A DNA stretch of 64,000 bases from an uncultured Eubacteriales bacterium (lineage in GTDB: Bacteria > Bacillota > Clostridia > Oscillospirales > CAG-382), in the NCBI GenBank assembly GCA_934446675.1, contig CAKSEL010000002.1, forward strand, positions 62,001 through 126,000, in the 5' to 3' direction. Each line of letters starts with the position of its first letter. Within the stretch, counting starts at the first letter, position 1. Made by a program: the position numbers and the translations under genes. Below the pieces are notes generated by a model. That model searched no databases. It saw nothing but the letters and a program-made list of their open reading frames with translations, and was not told the DNA's origin. Shown here piece by piece: positions 34,601 through 42,377 of this stretch.

Positions 34601-35682
34601 AAAACAAGCTTTCGCTTATTGACAGCGGAAAGATCGACTATGTAATATCAACCTCGGCGCACGGCAGAACGCCGACGAGAAACAGCGTTATATTAAGACG
34701 CAAAGCAATCGAAAGGAGTATCCCCTGCCTTACCTCACTCGACACCGCAAATGCAGTCGCGGACAGTCTTATCTCGCGCTTTACGCCGGTTTCGACTGAG
34801 CTTGTGGACATAAACAACATGAGAAAAGAAAAAGTAAAACTCGAATTCACAAAGATGCAGGGCTGCGGAAACGACTACATCTACTTCAACTGCTTTTCGC
34901 AGAAGATAAACAACCCCGAAGGCTTATCGGTAAGCCTGTCCGACAGGCACTTCGGCATAGGCGGAGACGGCGTTGTGCTTATATGCCCGTCAGACGTTGC
35001 CGACGCCAAGATGAGAATGTTCAATCTCGACGGAAGCGAAGGCAAAATGTGCGGAAACGCCATACGCTGCGTAGGAAAATATCTCTACGACAACAAGATG
35101 ATAGACAAGACCACAACGACCATAGAAACGCTGTCCGGCATAAAGACATTGCAGCTCAACGTCAAGAACGGCAAAGTGGTTTCGGCATGCGTAGACATGG
35201 GCAAAGCCGAGCTTAAACCCGAACTTATCCCAGTAAAGCTCCATGGAGACAAGATTGTCGCTTATCCCGTTACGATAGGCTACAAGGAATACCGCATTAC
35301 CTGCGTTTCAATGGGAAATCCGCATTGCGTTGTATTCTACGGAAACGACGAGAGCGTAGACGAGCTTGATCTCGAAACGATAGGTCCGATGTTTGAGAGA
35401 AACGAGCTGTTCCCCGAAAGAGTAAACACGGAATTTATAAAGGTCATCAACGACCACACATTAAAAATGCGCGTATGGGAACGCGGAAGCGGTGAAACAT
35501 GGGCTTGCGGTACAGGCGCGTGCGCGGCTGCGGTTGCGGCTTGTCTGTGCGGCTACTGCAAGAAAAACACGGACATTACCGTAAAACTCAAGGGCGGCGA
35601 CCTCATAATACGCTACACCGACGACGCGGTATATCTTACCGGAAACGCCGACATAAGCTACACCGGCGAAATTACTATCTGA
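31621..35682 (+). CDS. carB: CarB-DapF fusion: carbamoyl-phosphate synthase large subunit joined to diaminopimelate epimerase
   Basis: One uninterrupted frame of 1353 codons. Residues 1-1066 are a full CarB: N-terminal ATP-grasp (IIIGQAAEFDYAGAQA, FTLGGTGGGIAQ), oligomerisation region, second ATP-grasp (IRIGQGIEFDYASVH, YVLGGQNMIIAQ) and the MGS-like regulatory domain (ISTSAHGRTPTRNSVI). From Met1067 (34819) the sequence becomes DapF: FTKMQGCGNDYIYF with one catalytic Cys region, GGDGVVLI, MFNLDGSEGKMCGNAIRC, and WACGTGACAAA with the second catalytic Cys. No stop or good ribosome site separates them; the usual DapF start Met is a GTA Val here. Either both act in one chain, or DapF is also made from ATG 34819. 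dapL follows 40 bp later. Confidence 0.93.
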   Translation: MPLNKDIKRVMVIGSGPIIIGQAAEFDYAGAQACRALKEAGLEVILVNSNPATIMTDNIMADKIYIEPLNLETVKRIIEKERPDSLLSSLGGQTGLTLSMQLAKEGFLDKMGVKLLGAKPETIDKAEDRQMFKDTMESIGQPTIPSKVVTDLNSALAFAEEIGYPVIVRPAFTLGGTGGGIAQNVEELTETATNGLRLSPITQILVEKCISGWKEIEFEVMRDSKGNAITVCSMENFDPVGIHTGDSIVAAPCLTLSDKEYQMLRTAALKIINTLKVEGGCNCQFALNPDSFDYAVIEVNPRVSRSSALASKATGYPIAKVATKIAIGYTLDEITNAVTGKTSACFEPALDYVVVKFPKWPFDKFVYAKRKLGTQMKATGEVMAIGQSFEEALMKAVRGAEIKHTSLNQPSLYALSDDELISMMRECTDERLFVIYELLKRGKSAEFIHEETKIDMFFLEKLINILDMENVLKKGEISDKLYLRAKKMGFTDRHIEELTGKPVTNKLYAGFKMVDTCAAEFSAETPYFYSSYDEENEAAEFLDEIKDRKKTIIVFGSGPIRIGQGIEFDYASVHCVRSLKQLGYEVVIVNNNPETVSTDFDTADRLYFEPLTDEDVMNILKTEKPYGAVVAFGGQTAIKLTSFLDKIGVKILGTSAQSIDAAEDRKLFDALLERLNIKRPAGYTVFTEDEALAVAKRIGYPVLMRPSYVLGGQNMIIAQNDDDIKEYMKIILTHTDKNPILIDKYLMGLEIEVDAICDGKDILIPGIMEHVERTGVHSGDSIAVYPAQKLSDSMKEEILETTKKLALALNTRGLVNIQYLIHDDGLYVIEVNPRSSRTIPYISKVTGIPMVDIATRTMIGKESNPEKTETLAEIGYGTGIYPDSPYIAVKVPVFSFEKLGGVDSMLGPEMKSTGEVLGIASSLKEAICKGLIAAGYKMTRKGGILITVRDSDKEEIPEVAEKFYNLEFKIYASEGTGKTLRAAEIPCETVNGSENKLSLIDSGKIDYVISTSAHGRTPTRNSVILRRKAIERSIPCLTSLDTANAVADSLISRFTPVSTELVDINNMRKEKVKLEFTKMQGCGNDYIYFNCFSQKINNPEGLSVSLSDRHFGIGGDGVVLICPSDVADAKMRMFNLDGSEGKMCGNAIRCVGKYLYDNKMIDKTTTTIETLSGIKTLQLNVKNGKVVSACVDMGKAELKPELIPVKLHGDKIVAYPVTIGYKEYRITCVSMGNPHCVVFYGNDESVDELDLETIGPMFERNELFPERVNTEFIKVINDHTLKMRVWERGSGETWACGTGACAAAVAACLCGYCKKNTDITVKLKGGDLIIRYTDDAVYLTGNADISYTGEITI

Positions 35683-35722
35683 CAAATCATCATTACGCCA
35701 AAGACAGGAGTGAACACACATT

Positions 35723-36901
35723 ATGAAACTCAACAAAAACTATTCGCGCCTTGCGCAGAGCTATCTGTTTTCAACCATTGCAAAAAAGGTAAACGAGTAT
35801 ACGGCAGAAAATCCGTCCGCAGAAATTATACGTCTCGGAATAGGCGACGTCACGCTGCCGCTTGCACCTGCTGTTGTAAAGGCACTTGAGGACGCGAGCC
35901 GCGAAATGGGCAAAAAAGAGACTTTCCGCGGTTACGGTCCCGAACAGGGCTACGATTTTCTCAAGGTCAGCATTGCACAATACTATGAGAAAAAAGGTGT
36001 GTCACTCGAAAACGACGAAATATTTATCTCGGACGGCGCAAAGAGCGATCTCGGAAACATTCTCGATTTATTCGATACTGACAACACCGTTCTCGTACCC
36101 GATCCCGTATACCCCGTCTACGTTGACACAAACGTTATGGCAGGCAGAAAGATAGTCTATATCAACGCAAACGAAAGCAACGGATTTTTACCCTTGCCGG
36201 ACAGCAATGTAAATGCGGACATTATATACATCTGTTCTCCAAACAATCCGACGGGCGCCGTCTACACCAAAGAGCAGCTTTCCAAATGGGTGGACTATGC
36301 GCTTGAACGCGGCGCGGTAATTCTCTTTGACTCGGCATACGAGGCGTTTGTCCGCGACAGCTCGCTCCCGACAAGCATCTATCAGATACCGGGTGCAAAA
36401 AAGTGCGCGGTAGAGTTCTGCTCTTTCTCAAAGACTGCCGGATTTACCGGCACGCGCTGCGGATATACGGTCGTTCCGAACGGTCTTGTTTTCGACGGCA
36501 TGAGCCTTAACAAAATGTGGCTCAGACGCCAGACCACAAAGTTCAACGGCGTTCCGTACATTATTCAGAAAGGTGCCGCCGCCGTATTTACCGACGAAGG
36601 TCAGAAACAGATACACGAAAATCTTGATTACTACATTCAGAACGCGCGCGTCATCTCGGACGCCTTTGACAAAATGGGAATATGGTACACGGGCGGCAAA
36701 AACTCGCCGTACATCTGGCTCAAGTGTCCGAACGGCATGGGTTCATGGGAATATTTCGACTTTCTGTTAAAGAACGCGGGCGTTGTAGGAACTCCCGGCG
36801 AAGGTTTCGGAAAGAACGGCGAAGGTTTCTTCAGGCTTACGGCGTTCAACACGCACGAAAACACGGTAAAAGCAGTGGAAAAAATCAAATCGGTTATGTA
36901 A
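35723..36901 (+). CDS. dapL: LL-diaminopimelate aminotransferase
   Basis: A 392-residue PLP enzyme that makes LL-diaminopimelate directly from tetrahydrodipicolinate and glutamate; the partner DapF then gives meso-DAP for lysine and peptidoglycan. The opening MKLNKNYSRLAQSYLFSTIA, IRLGIGDVTLPL, YGPEQGYDFL, CSPNNPTGAVY, the PLP lysine in CSFSKTAGFTGTRCG and RQTTKFNGVPYIIQ match DapL rather than other class I enzymes. The ATG at 35723 follows CAGGAG at spacing 9. A bidirectional terminator follows. Confidence 0.97.
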   Translation: MKLNKNYSRLAQSYLFSTIAKKVNEYTAENPSAEIIRLGIGDVTLPLAPAVVKALEDASREMGKKETFRGYGPEQGYDFLKVSIAQYYEKKGVSLENDEIFISDGAKSDLGNILDLFDTDNTVLVPDPVYPVYVDTNVMAGRKIVYINANESNGFLPLPDSNVNADIIYICSPNNPTGAVYTKEQLSKWVDYALERGAVILFDSAYEAFVRDSSLPTSIYQIPGAKKCAVEFCSFSKTAGFTGTRCGYTVVPNGLVFDGMSLNKMWLRRQTTKFNGVPYIIQKGAAAVFTDEGQKQIHENLDYYIQNARVISDAFDKMGIWYTGGKNSPYIWLKCPNGMGSWEYFDFLLKNAGVVGTPGEGFGKNGEGFFRLTAFNTHENTVKAVEKIKSVM

Positions 36902-36924
36902 AGTACGCGTAACGGATAATATTA

Positions 36925-36955
36925 AAGCACCCTTTTACGGGTGCTTGTTTTTTTA
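36925..36955. terminator. Bidirectional terminator between dapL and the 65-residue ORF
   Basis: AAGCACCC (36925-36932) pairs with GGGTGCTT (36939-36946), loop TTTTAC, then GTTTTTTTT. On the minus strand only a short T-run follows, so the plus-strand use is stronger. Confidence 0.85.
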
Positions 36956-36957
36956 CT

Positions 36958-37155
36958 TCAGAACAGGCTCTCGCTCAGCTTCACAGCCGAATCATATCCG
37001 TTTATCGCGTCAATTGCGAGATTGAGCTGTTCAAGCGAGTGTATATACTCGGAATAACCCGAAAGTTTCATCTGCATTTCGACACTCTGCGAAAAATAAA
37101 GCTTTCTCGACGACGAGCTTTGCCGCAAAAGCTCTCTCAAATTACCGTAAAGCAA
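36958..37155 (-). CDS. Small hypothetical protein (65 residues, TTG start)
   Basis: The TTG at 37155 lies ten bases after a perfect GGAGG, and the frame ends directly against the shared terminator, which supports a real gene. The product (MLYGNLRELLRQ, then SSSSRKLYFSQSVEMQMKL, then SLEQLNLAIDAINGYDSAV) is helical, soluble and without motifs that I know. It is convergent with dapL. No promoter with both good boxes is visible upstream. Confidence 0.55.
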   Translation of the reverse strand: MLYGNLRELLRQSSSSRKLYFSQSVEMQMKLSGYSEYIHSLEQLNLAIDAINGYDSAVKLSESLF

Positions 37156-37278
37156 CGTTTGTACACCTCCGCACGTCTTTCTTTACGTATTATCGGCATT
37201 ATTTTTTTGTATTATTCGCAAATGTTCCACGAAATCCGGGAATACTGTAAGTAAAAACAGTTTTACGGAGAATTTTAC

Positions 37279-38745
37279 ATGAGCCATTCCCAAAATCAAA
37301 AGCCTTCCGAAAACGTGCTGTTTGAAAGCACGCCTATACTGCGCGCCGTATTCTCGCTTGCGTTTCCTGCCGTAATTTCGGCTCTCGCGGTAACGCTTTA
37401 CGGTTTTGCCGACGCATATTTTCTCGGACGCGGAAAAAATCCGGATATGCTTGCGGCAGTCTCGGTCTGCGTTCCTTTAAGCGCCGCCGCAACGGGCATT
37501 TCGGCTCTTTTCGGCACGGGAGGCGCCGGCGTAATTGCGGCAAGTCTCGGAAAAAACAATATCCGGCGTGCAAGATCGGCATTTATTTTCTGCACAGCCG
37601 GAACAACTTTTCTCAGCGCAGCATTTTCGGCAAGCGTATTTCTCTTTTCGGACAAAATTCTGGCGCTTATAGGCGCAAAAAAAGAGACGGCGGAATATGC
37701 GTCGTCCTATCTTTTCCGCACGGTGGTTCTGGGCGCGGTTCCGGTTTCGCTTACCGGCTGTCTTTCCCAGCTTATACGCGCTCTCGGAAAGCCGGGGGTA
37801 TCGTCGTTCGGGACAATGCTTTCGGCACTTTTGAACACGGCTCTTGACGCTGTGTTCGTCTTATTCATATACGGCAAAGGGCGCGAAATATATGCCGTAG
37901 GCGACGCATTTTTAATAAGCGTCGCTGCGAGCTGCGCGTTTTTTATTATTTATATGCTGTTTTCAAAAAACGCATTAAAAAATGAAGCAGTCAAAAAAGA
38001 CAGAACAAAGAATGACGGCGGTCACATACAAAAAAGCGCGTTTTCCGAGACGTTCCGCATAGGTTTTCCGTCGGCTGCGGCAATTATACTTGCGACGTTT
38101 TCAAACGTAATATCAAATTTTTTAGTATCGGACTGCGGTTCTGCGGCTGTCGCAGGCTTCGGAACGGCAAAACGCCTGTCATCCCTTGCCTTTAACGTAA
38201 ACACAGCGTTTTCCCAGAGTATTCTGCCGCTTATATCCTACTGCTTTGCGTCAAAGAACCGTGAGCGCATGAAAAAAGCCGCAGCTTTGAATTTTTCTGC
38301 GGCTCTTGTATTATCTCTTTTTTACATGGCGGTATCTTTGATCTATGCGAAAAACATTGCCGTATTATTTATCGGAAACGGCAAAACAGCGGAATACTGC
38401 GCGAAATTTCTGAAACTGCTCAGTCCCGCGTTTCCGATGTGCGCGGCAAGCTTCTGCATATGCTCTTTCCTGCAAGGCTGCGGAAAACCGAAATCTGCTC
38501 TTGCCGTCACGGCTTTAAGAAAAGGCACGCTCGACATTATTCTTATGTATCTTGCCTTTGTTTTCGGGAACATTTATCTCGTCGCCCTTGCAACGACAGT
38601 TACCGAAGCAGTTTCGGCAACAGCAGCGTGCATTATCCTAATACGGTTTCTCAAAGGTTTTCAAAATCAAAAGTACAGCTCACGGGATAGTGGTCGGAAA
38701 GATAAATCCCGTGCATCTCGTCAGTCCAAAGTTCAAGGGAAGTAA
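37279..38745 (+). CDS. MATE family efflux transporter
   Basis: A 488-residue membrane protein with about twelve hydrophobic segments in two similar halves, the MATE layout. The first half has LAFPAVISALAVTLYGFADAY and LFGTGGAGVIAASLGKNN; the second half repeats it with IGFPSAAAIILATFSN and SSLAFNVNTAFSQSILPLIS. Such carriers export drugs or cations using sodium or proton flow. The ATG at 37279 follows ACGGAG. The C-terminal 31 codons overlap the oppositely directed next gene by 95 bp, and that tail (SSRDSGRKDKSRASRQSK) is not typical of the family. Confidence 0.93.
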   Translation: MSHSQNQKPSENVLFESTPILRAVFSLAFPAVISALAVTLYGFADAYFLGRGKNPDMLAAVSVCVPLSAAATGISALFGTGGAGVIAASLGKNNIRRARSAFIFCTAGTTFLSAAFSASVFLFSDKILALIGAKKETAEYASSYLFRTVVLGAVPVSLTGCLSQLIRALGKPGVSSFGTMLSALLNTALDAVFVLFIYGKGREIYAVGDAFLISVAASCAFFIIYMLFSKNALKNEAVKKDRTKNDGGHIQKSAFSETFRIGFPSAAAIILATFSNVISNFLVSDCGSAAVAGFGTAKRLSSLAFNVNTAFSQSILPLISYCFASKNRERMKKAAALNFSAALVLSLFYMAVSLIYAKNIAVLFIGNGKTAEYCAKFLKLLSPAFPMCAASFCICSFLQGCGKPKSALAVTALRKGTLDIILMYLAFVFGNIYLVALATTVTEAVSATAACIILIRFLKGFQNQKYSSRDSGRKDKSRASRQSKVQGK

Positions 38746-39442
38746 GCTGCTTTGCGACATTCTTCTGAGTGAAGATATAGTCAATTTTATGATTTTTTTC
38801 AAGTCTGCCGAAGGCATGGAAAGTCTCTCCCGAATTCTTTGACGTCTCCGCAAGTTCGGGGTTTTTATGATCATTGCAGAGAGCTATTGCCTCTTCATCG
38901 GGAAAAGCGTTGAAATCACCGAGAATAAACATCGGCGCATTTCTGTCCGTACTCTCATCGGAGTCTATTCTGTCAAGAATTACCTGCATACCCTCTGTTC
39001 TCACATGCTCGTTGTCATAATCGAGATGAACGCCGTAGATATTTATGAGTTTTTTATATTCCTTATGCAAAAGAACTGCATGAGGGCAGGTTCTCGGACA
39101 GGGGCTTTGATCGTCAAATCTTGACGCGGGAACATTCGGCGTCGGCGAAAGCCAGAAATGCTCAAGGCTTACAAGATCGAACTTTTCGGTCTTATACGCA
39201 ATGCTTACTCCCTCGCCGCCGAGGTCTTTATCTCTGCCGTGACCGAGCAGCGTATAGCCTGCAAGATGTTTATTCAGAAATTCTCGGATCTTATCTGTTA
39301 CCTCCTGGAAACATATTACGTCAGGATCTTCCGTTGAAATCTTATCGAGTATCATTCCGGCACGGTGTACAAAGCAGTTTATTCCGTCGTTTCTGTCATA
39401 CTCGCATCTTATGTTGAAAGAAACAATTTTAAATTCTTTCAT
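38651..39442 (-). CDS. Endonuclease/exonuclease/phosphatase family protein
   Basis: A 263-residue Mg-dependent phosphoesterase. Motifs in order: IVSFNIRCEYDRNDG, ICFQEVTDKIREFL (metal Glu), NIYGVHLDYDNEHVR, MFILGDFNAFPDEEA (catalytic Asp and Asn), KIDYIFTQK and the final LSDHYPVSC (catalytic His). No signal peptide, so it acts inside the cell; the substrate (nucleic acid, phospholipid headgroup or sugar phosphate) cannot be told. The ATG follows AAGGAGAG. It overlaps the MATE gene tail-to-tail. Confidence 0.9.
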   Translation of the reverse strand: MKEFKIVSFNIRCEYDRNDGINCFVHRAGMILDKISTEDPDVICFQEVTDKIREFLNKHLAGYTLLGHGRDKDLGGEGVSIAYKTEKFDLVSLEHFWLSPTPNVPASRFDDQSPCPRTCPHAVLLHKEYKKLINIYGVHLDYDNEHVRTEGMQVILDRIDSDESTDRNAPMFILGDFNAFPDEEAIALCNDHKNPELAETSKNSGETFHAFGRLEKNHKIDYIFTQKNVAKQLTSLELWTDEMHGIYLSDHYPVSCTFDFENL

Positions 39443-39472
39443 TTTTTACACTCTCCTTTTTGTTTTATAAAA

Positions 39473-40399
39473 TTAACCTCTTACGGGGTAATTTTCCTTT
39501 CTTACAAGCTCTTTGCCCTGTTCGGAACATATCCAGTTATAGAGAATTCTCTCTGAGGAGTCGGCTGCGGCGTCCTTTCTGATGACAACGTAAAAATCGT
39601 TGATAAACGGATACGAGCCGTCGGAAATGGTTTCGTTTGAAGGCTGCACGCCGTCGGCTGCGAGAATTTTGCTCCTGTCGAGCTTATCCGCTTCCATATT
39701 GGTAAGATAATAGTACACGGTATAGCCAAGAGCGCCCGACGAGCCGTCGTAGTCTGCAACTGCCTCGAGAAGTCCTATCATAGAACCTATTTTCAATTCC
39801 TTGGGTGCGGGCATAAGCTCATCGCCGAGGTTTATAAGCTTATCAAAGAGCGTCTGGCTTCCGCTGTCGGTATTTCTCTGGAATGCGGTTATAGCAACGT
39901 CCTCTCCGCCGACATCTTTCCAGTTTGTTATCTCACCCTTGTATATGCCTTTTATCTGTTCTGCCGTAAGGCTTTCAACGGGGTTTTCATTGCTGCATAT
40001 AAACACAAGCGCGTCTGCTCCGATAGGCGTCATTTCAAGCTCTTTTCCGCTGTCGGATATATATTTCTTTGCCTCTTCGGACGGTTCGTACGCAAGAAGT
40101 ATATCAAAATCTCCGTCTACTATCGCTTTGTAATTATCGGTTGTGGAGCCTGTAAAGCTTATAAGTCCGTCAGCCTCATCGCGGCTTATTCCGAGCACGC
40201 TTGCCGTAACTGCCTCGCCGAGAGGAAGATTTGCAAGGCTGCCGCCCATTTTAGGATAATTTTCTTTTGTAAATACAAAGCCGGTATCTTCATTTTTATT
40301 TACGTACGGCGTTTTTGTGTCCGAACAGCCCGAAAGCAGGCATGACGAAATCATAAGAGCTGATAAAACCAATGCCGCATTCTTAAAAAATTTTTTCAT
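39473..40399 (-). CDS. PstS-like phosphate-binding lipoprotein
   Basis: A 308-residue lipoprotein: signal peptide MKKFFKNAALVLSALMISSC with the lipobox LSGC (Cys25) just after. The body shows PBP-like features: GSTTDNYKAIVDGDFDILLA, PIGADALVFICSNENPVESL, LTAEQIKGIYKGEITNWKDV, AFQRNTDSGSQTLFDKL and LYNWICSEQGKELV. These match PstS-type phosphate binding proteins, where TNW and the R-DSGS block contact the ligand. No pstCAB genes are adjacent, so it may serve as a sensor or use a distant permease. The ATG follows GAAAGGAA. Confidence 0.82.
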   Translation of the reverse strand: MKKFFKNAALVLSALMISSCLLSGCSDTKTPYVNKNEDTGFVFTKENYPKMGGSLANLPLGEAVTASVLGISRDEADGLISFTGSTTDNYKAIVDGDFDILLAYEPSEEAKKYISDSGKELEMTPIGADALVFICSNENPVESLTAEQIKGIYKGEITNWKDVGGEDVAITAFQRNTDSGSQTLFDKLINLGDELMPAPKELKIGSMIGLLEAVADYDGSSGALGYTVYYYLTNMEADKLDRSKILAADGVQPSNETISDGSYPFINDFYVVIRKDAAADSSERILYNWICSEQGKELVRKENYPVRG

Positions 40400-40434
40400 G
40401 ATTAATTTCCTTTCATGTTATCGGTTTTTTGACT

Positions 40435-42108
40435 TTACACCGTCTTATCGACGGGCATACTCATGATAAGATTCATGTCTTGACCGTAAAGCGAGGTCTT
40501 TGTATCGGTAAGCACGCTGAAATATGTCTTTCCGCAAGTCTTATAACAATATATAAGGCGGCAGTTTTCAAAGACAAACTCTTGTTTTTCGGTATCGTAA
40601 AGAGAATCGCTGCCGTCGATAAGCTCAAACTTTACAAACCTCTGGTTTTCATCGCAGAATTCCGCCCAGGCATAACCGTCGAAATCCGCAATGACGCTCT
40701 TGTTTTTAATATCGTAAACGGTAAACTTCTGTTTATACGAACCGTACAGAGAATATTCTTCGTTATTTCCGTCGTATTCCTCGTCAAGCGTCATCTGATA
40801 AAGCATTTTGTCGCCCGTGACGTCGGTATACACCGTATCTTCAAAGTTGTCGAGCTTTGCGTATGTATTTCCGTCATAGTCTATCATATACGCGGTATTA
40901 TCCGTATCGACGCAGAAAAGATATCCCTTTATGTTTGAAACGGTATTTGGCAAAAGTCCGTTTTCGCGGCAGACAATCTCGCTGTCGTCCGACATACGCT
41001 TGAACACCTGTTTTTCCGCCGTTACGTCATAGTAGCTGTAAACCGCGTTGTCAGAACTTCCGTAAATCGTTATATAGTTATCGTAATCAACGGTCTTTAT
41101 GAGTTTTCCCTTGCTGTCGAATATATAGCGTTTGCCGTCGCTCTTTGTGCCCTGGAAATATTCAAAATCGCAGTACGAGCCGTCGCCGTTTGAAATATTC
41201 TCATACTCCGGCTGAACTATAAAGTTTCCGTCAGAATCTATAATTCCGCTCTTTCCGTCGGCAACCGAAACCGCCGCAGTCATATTTCCGTTAAACGGCG
41301 CGGCATAGGAATAAGGTCCCAAAAGCTCATTACCGTTTTTATCTATGTACATATACGACGGTCCGTCCGTACCGTAATTTGCGGCAACGGCTATGCCGTT
41401 TACAAACTTTCCGACAAAATCATACTTATTTACCGCTGCGGTTTCTTTTCCGTCTTTATTATAATACGTTATTGACGTCCGCGCAGAATCCGAGGTGCTA
41501 CTGTAATGATACTCTGCAACGGAAAATTCTCCGTCGTCAAACACGCGGTCAAGCCAGCTTCCCTCTCCGTTGAAGTCGCGGAAAGAATCTATCTGCCATC
41601 TGCCGTCATGCGGTATTATATAAGACTGCGTGCTTGTGCTTTCGTAGTAATCGTCGCCGATATCCGTGTCAGCCGTATCGTGGGACGCCGAATAATACGT
41701 GTCATCGCCGGCGCTCTGTACGAATATACTGTCGTAAAGCGGCATTTTTACTATTTTGCCGTCGCTCGTGCAAAATCCGTATTTTGCATACGAAAGTCCG
41801 CCGAACATCATTGCCGAATAATCGTTTCCGGTTCCGGTCTTATAGTCGTACATCTTTCCGGCATATGGCAGCAGGGTTCCGTAACTGTCCGACGGGACAA
41901 AATCAAGGTCATATGCTCCGTCAAGTATCACATTCTTTTGAGTTTTATACTCACCTATATCCGGAAGTCCGTCTTTAAAATAAAATTCGCTTCGGGAAAC
42001 TTCTGTGTTTTCCGGGTCATGCGTATGATCTTTTATTTTTTCCGATACGCAGCCCGGACTCAAGAGCAGCGCCGCAAGCAAAAGTGCAAAAAGCTTATGT
42101 TTATTCAA
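40435..42108 (-). CDS. WG-repeat-like lipoprotein
   Basis: A 557-residue lipoprotein starting at a TTG (42108) with GGGAGG seven bases before it. MNKHKLFALLLAALLLSPGC ends in a lipid-type Cys20. The mature part contains repeated strand-turn units such as SGIIDSDGNFIVQPEYENI, MYIDKNGNELLGPYSYAAPF, YIFDSKGKLIKTVDYDNY and AYMIDYDGNTYAKLDNF, which resemble WG (KWG) repeats or beta-propeller blades. Surface exposure follows from the signal; the binding partner is unknown. It lies 35 bp upstream of the PstS-like lipoprotein on the same strand, so they may form an operon. Confidence 0.75.
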   Translation of the reverse strand: MNKHKLFALLLAALLLSPGCVSEKIKDHTHDPENTEVSRSEFYFKDGLPDIGEYKTQKNVILDGAYDLDFVPSDSYGTLLPYAGKMYDYKTGTGNDYSAMMFGGLSYAKYGFCTSDGKIVKMPLYDSIFVQSAGDDTYYSASHDTADTDIGDDYYESTSTQSYIIPHDGRWQIDSFRDFNGEGSWLDRVFDDGEFSVAEYHYSSTSDSARTSITYYNKDGKETAAVNKYDFVGKFVNGIAVAANYGTDGPSYMYIDKNGNELLGPYSYAAPFNGNMTAAVSVADGKSGIIDSDGNFIVQPEYENISNGDGSYCDFEYFQGTKSDGKRYIFDSKGKLIKTVDYDNYITIYGSSDNAVYSYYDVTAEKQVFKRMSDDSEIVCRENGLLPNTVSNIKGYLFCVDTDNTAYMIDYDGNTYAKLDNFEDTVYTDVTGDKMLYQMTLDEEYDGNNEEYSLYGSYKQKFTVYDIKNKSVIADFDGYAWAEFCDENQRFVKFELIDGSDSLYDTEKQEFVFENCRLIYCYKTCGKTYFSVLTDTKTSLYGQDMNLIMSMPVDKTV

Positions 42109-42287
42109 TTTAATCCTCCCTCAAACTGAAAAAATCATCATATTTATTATATAATATACTACGCAAACGCCCTTTCGTCAAGAACAGAACGCTTAAATTA
42201 AACTAAATTAAGAACTTGTACAAAACGGGTTCATTTTCGGACAAAACCGGCGGATTTTATTCATTATGAAAAAATCGTTAAAATTAC

Positions 42288-42316
42288 TTGACAAATCTTC
42301 TTCTCTGTGGTAAAAT
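42288..42316 (+). promoter_or_regulatory. Sigma-A promoter of the liv operon
   Basis: Perfect TTGACA (42288-42293), 17-bp spacer, TAAAAT (42311-42316). Confidence 0.8.
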
Positions 42317-42377
42317 TTACTATCAACACAGATGCAGCAATGTATCGTTTGACAGACAATTTATGGAGGAAAAGAAC

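Noticed and set aside
34819..35682. Annotating dapF as a separate gene from ATG 34819
   Set aside because: The reading frame is continuous with carB and there is no good ribosome site before this ATG, so I report one fused CDS and note the alternative.
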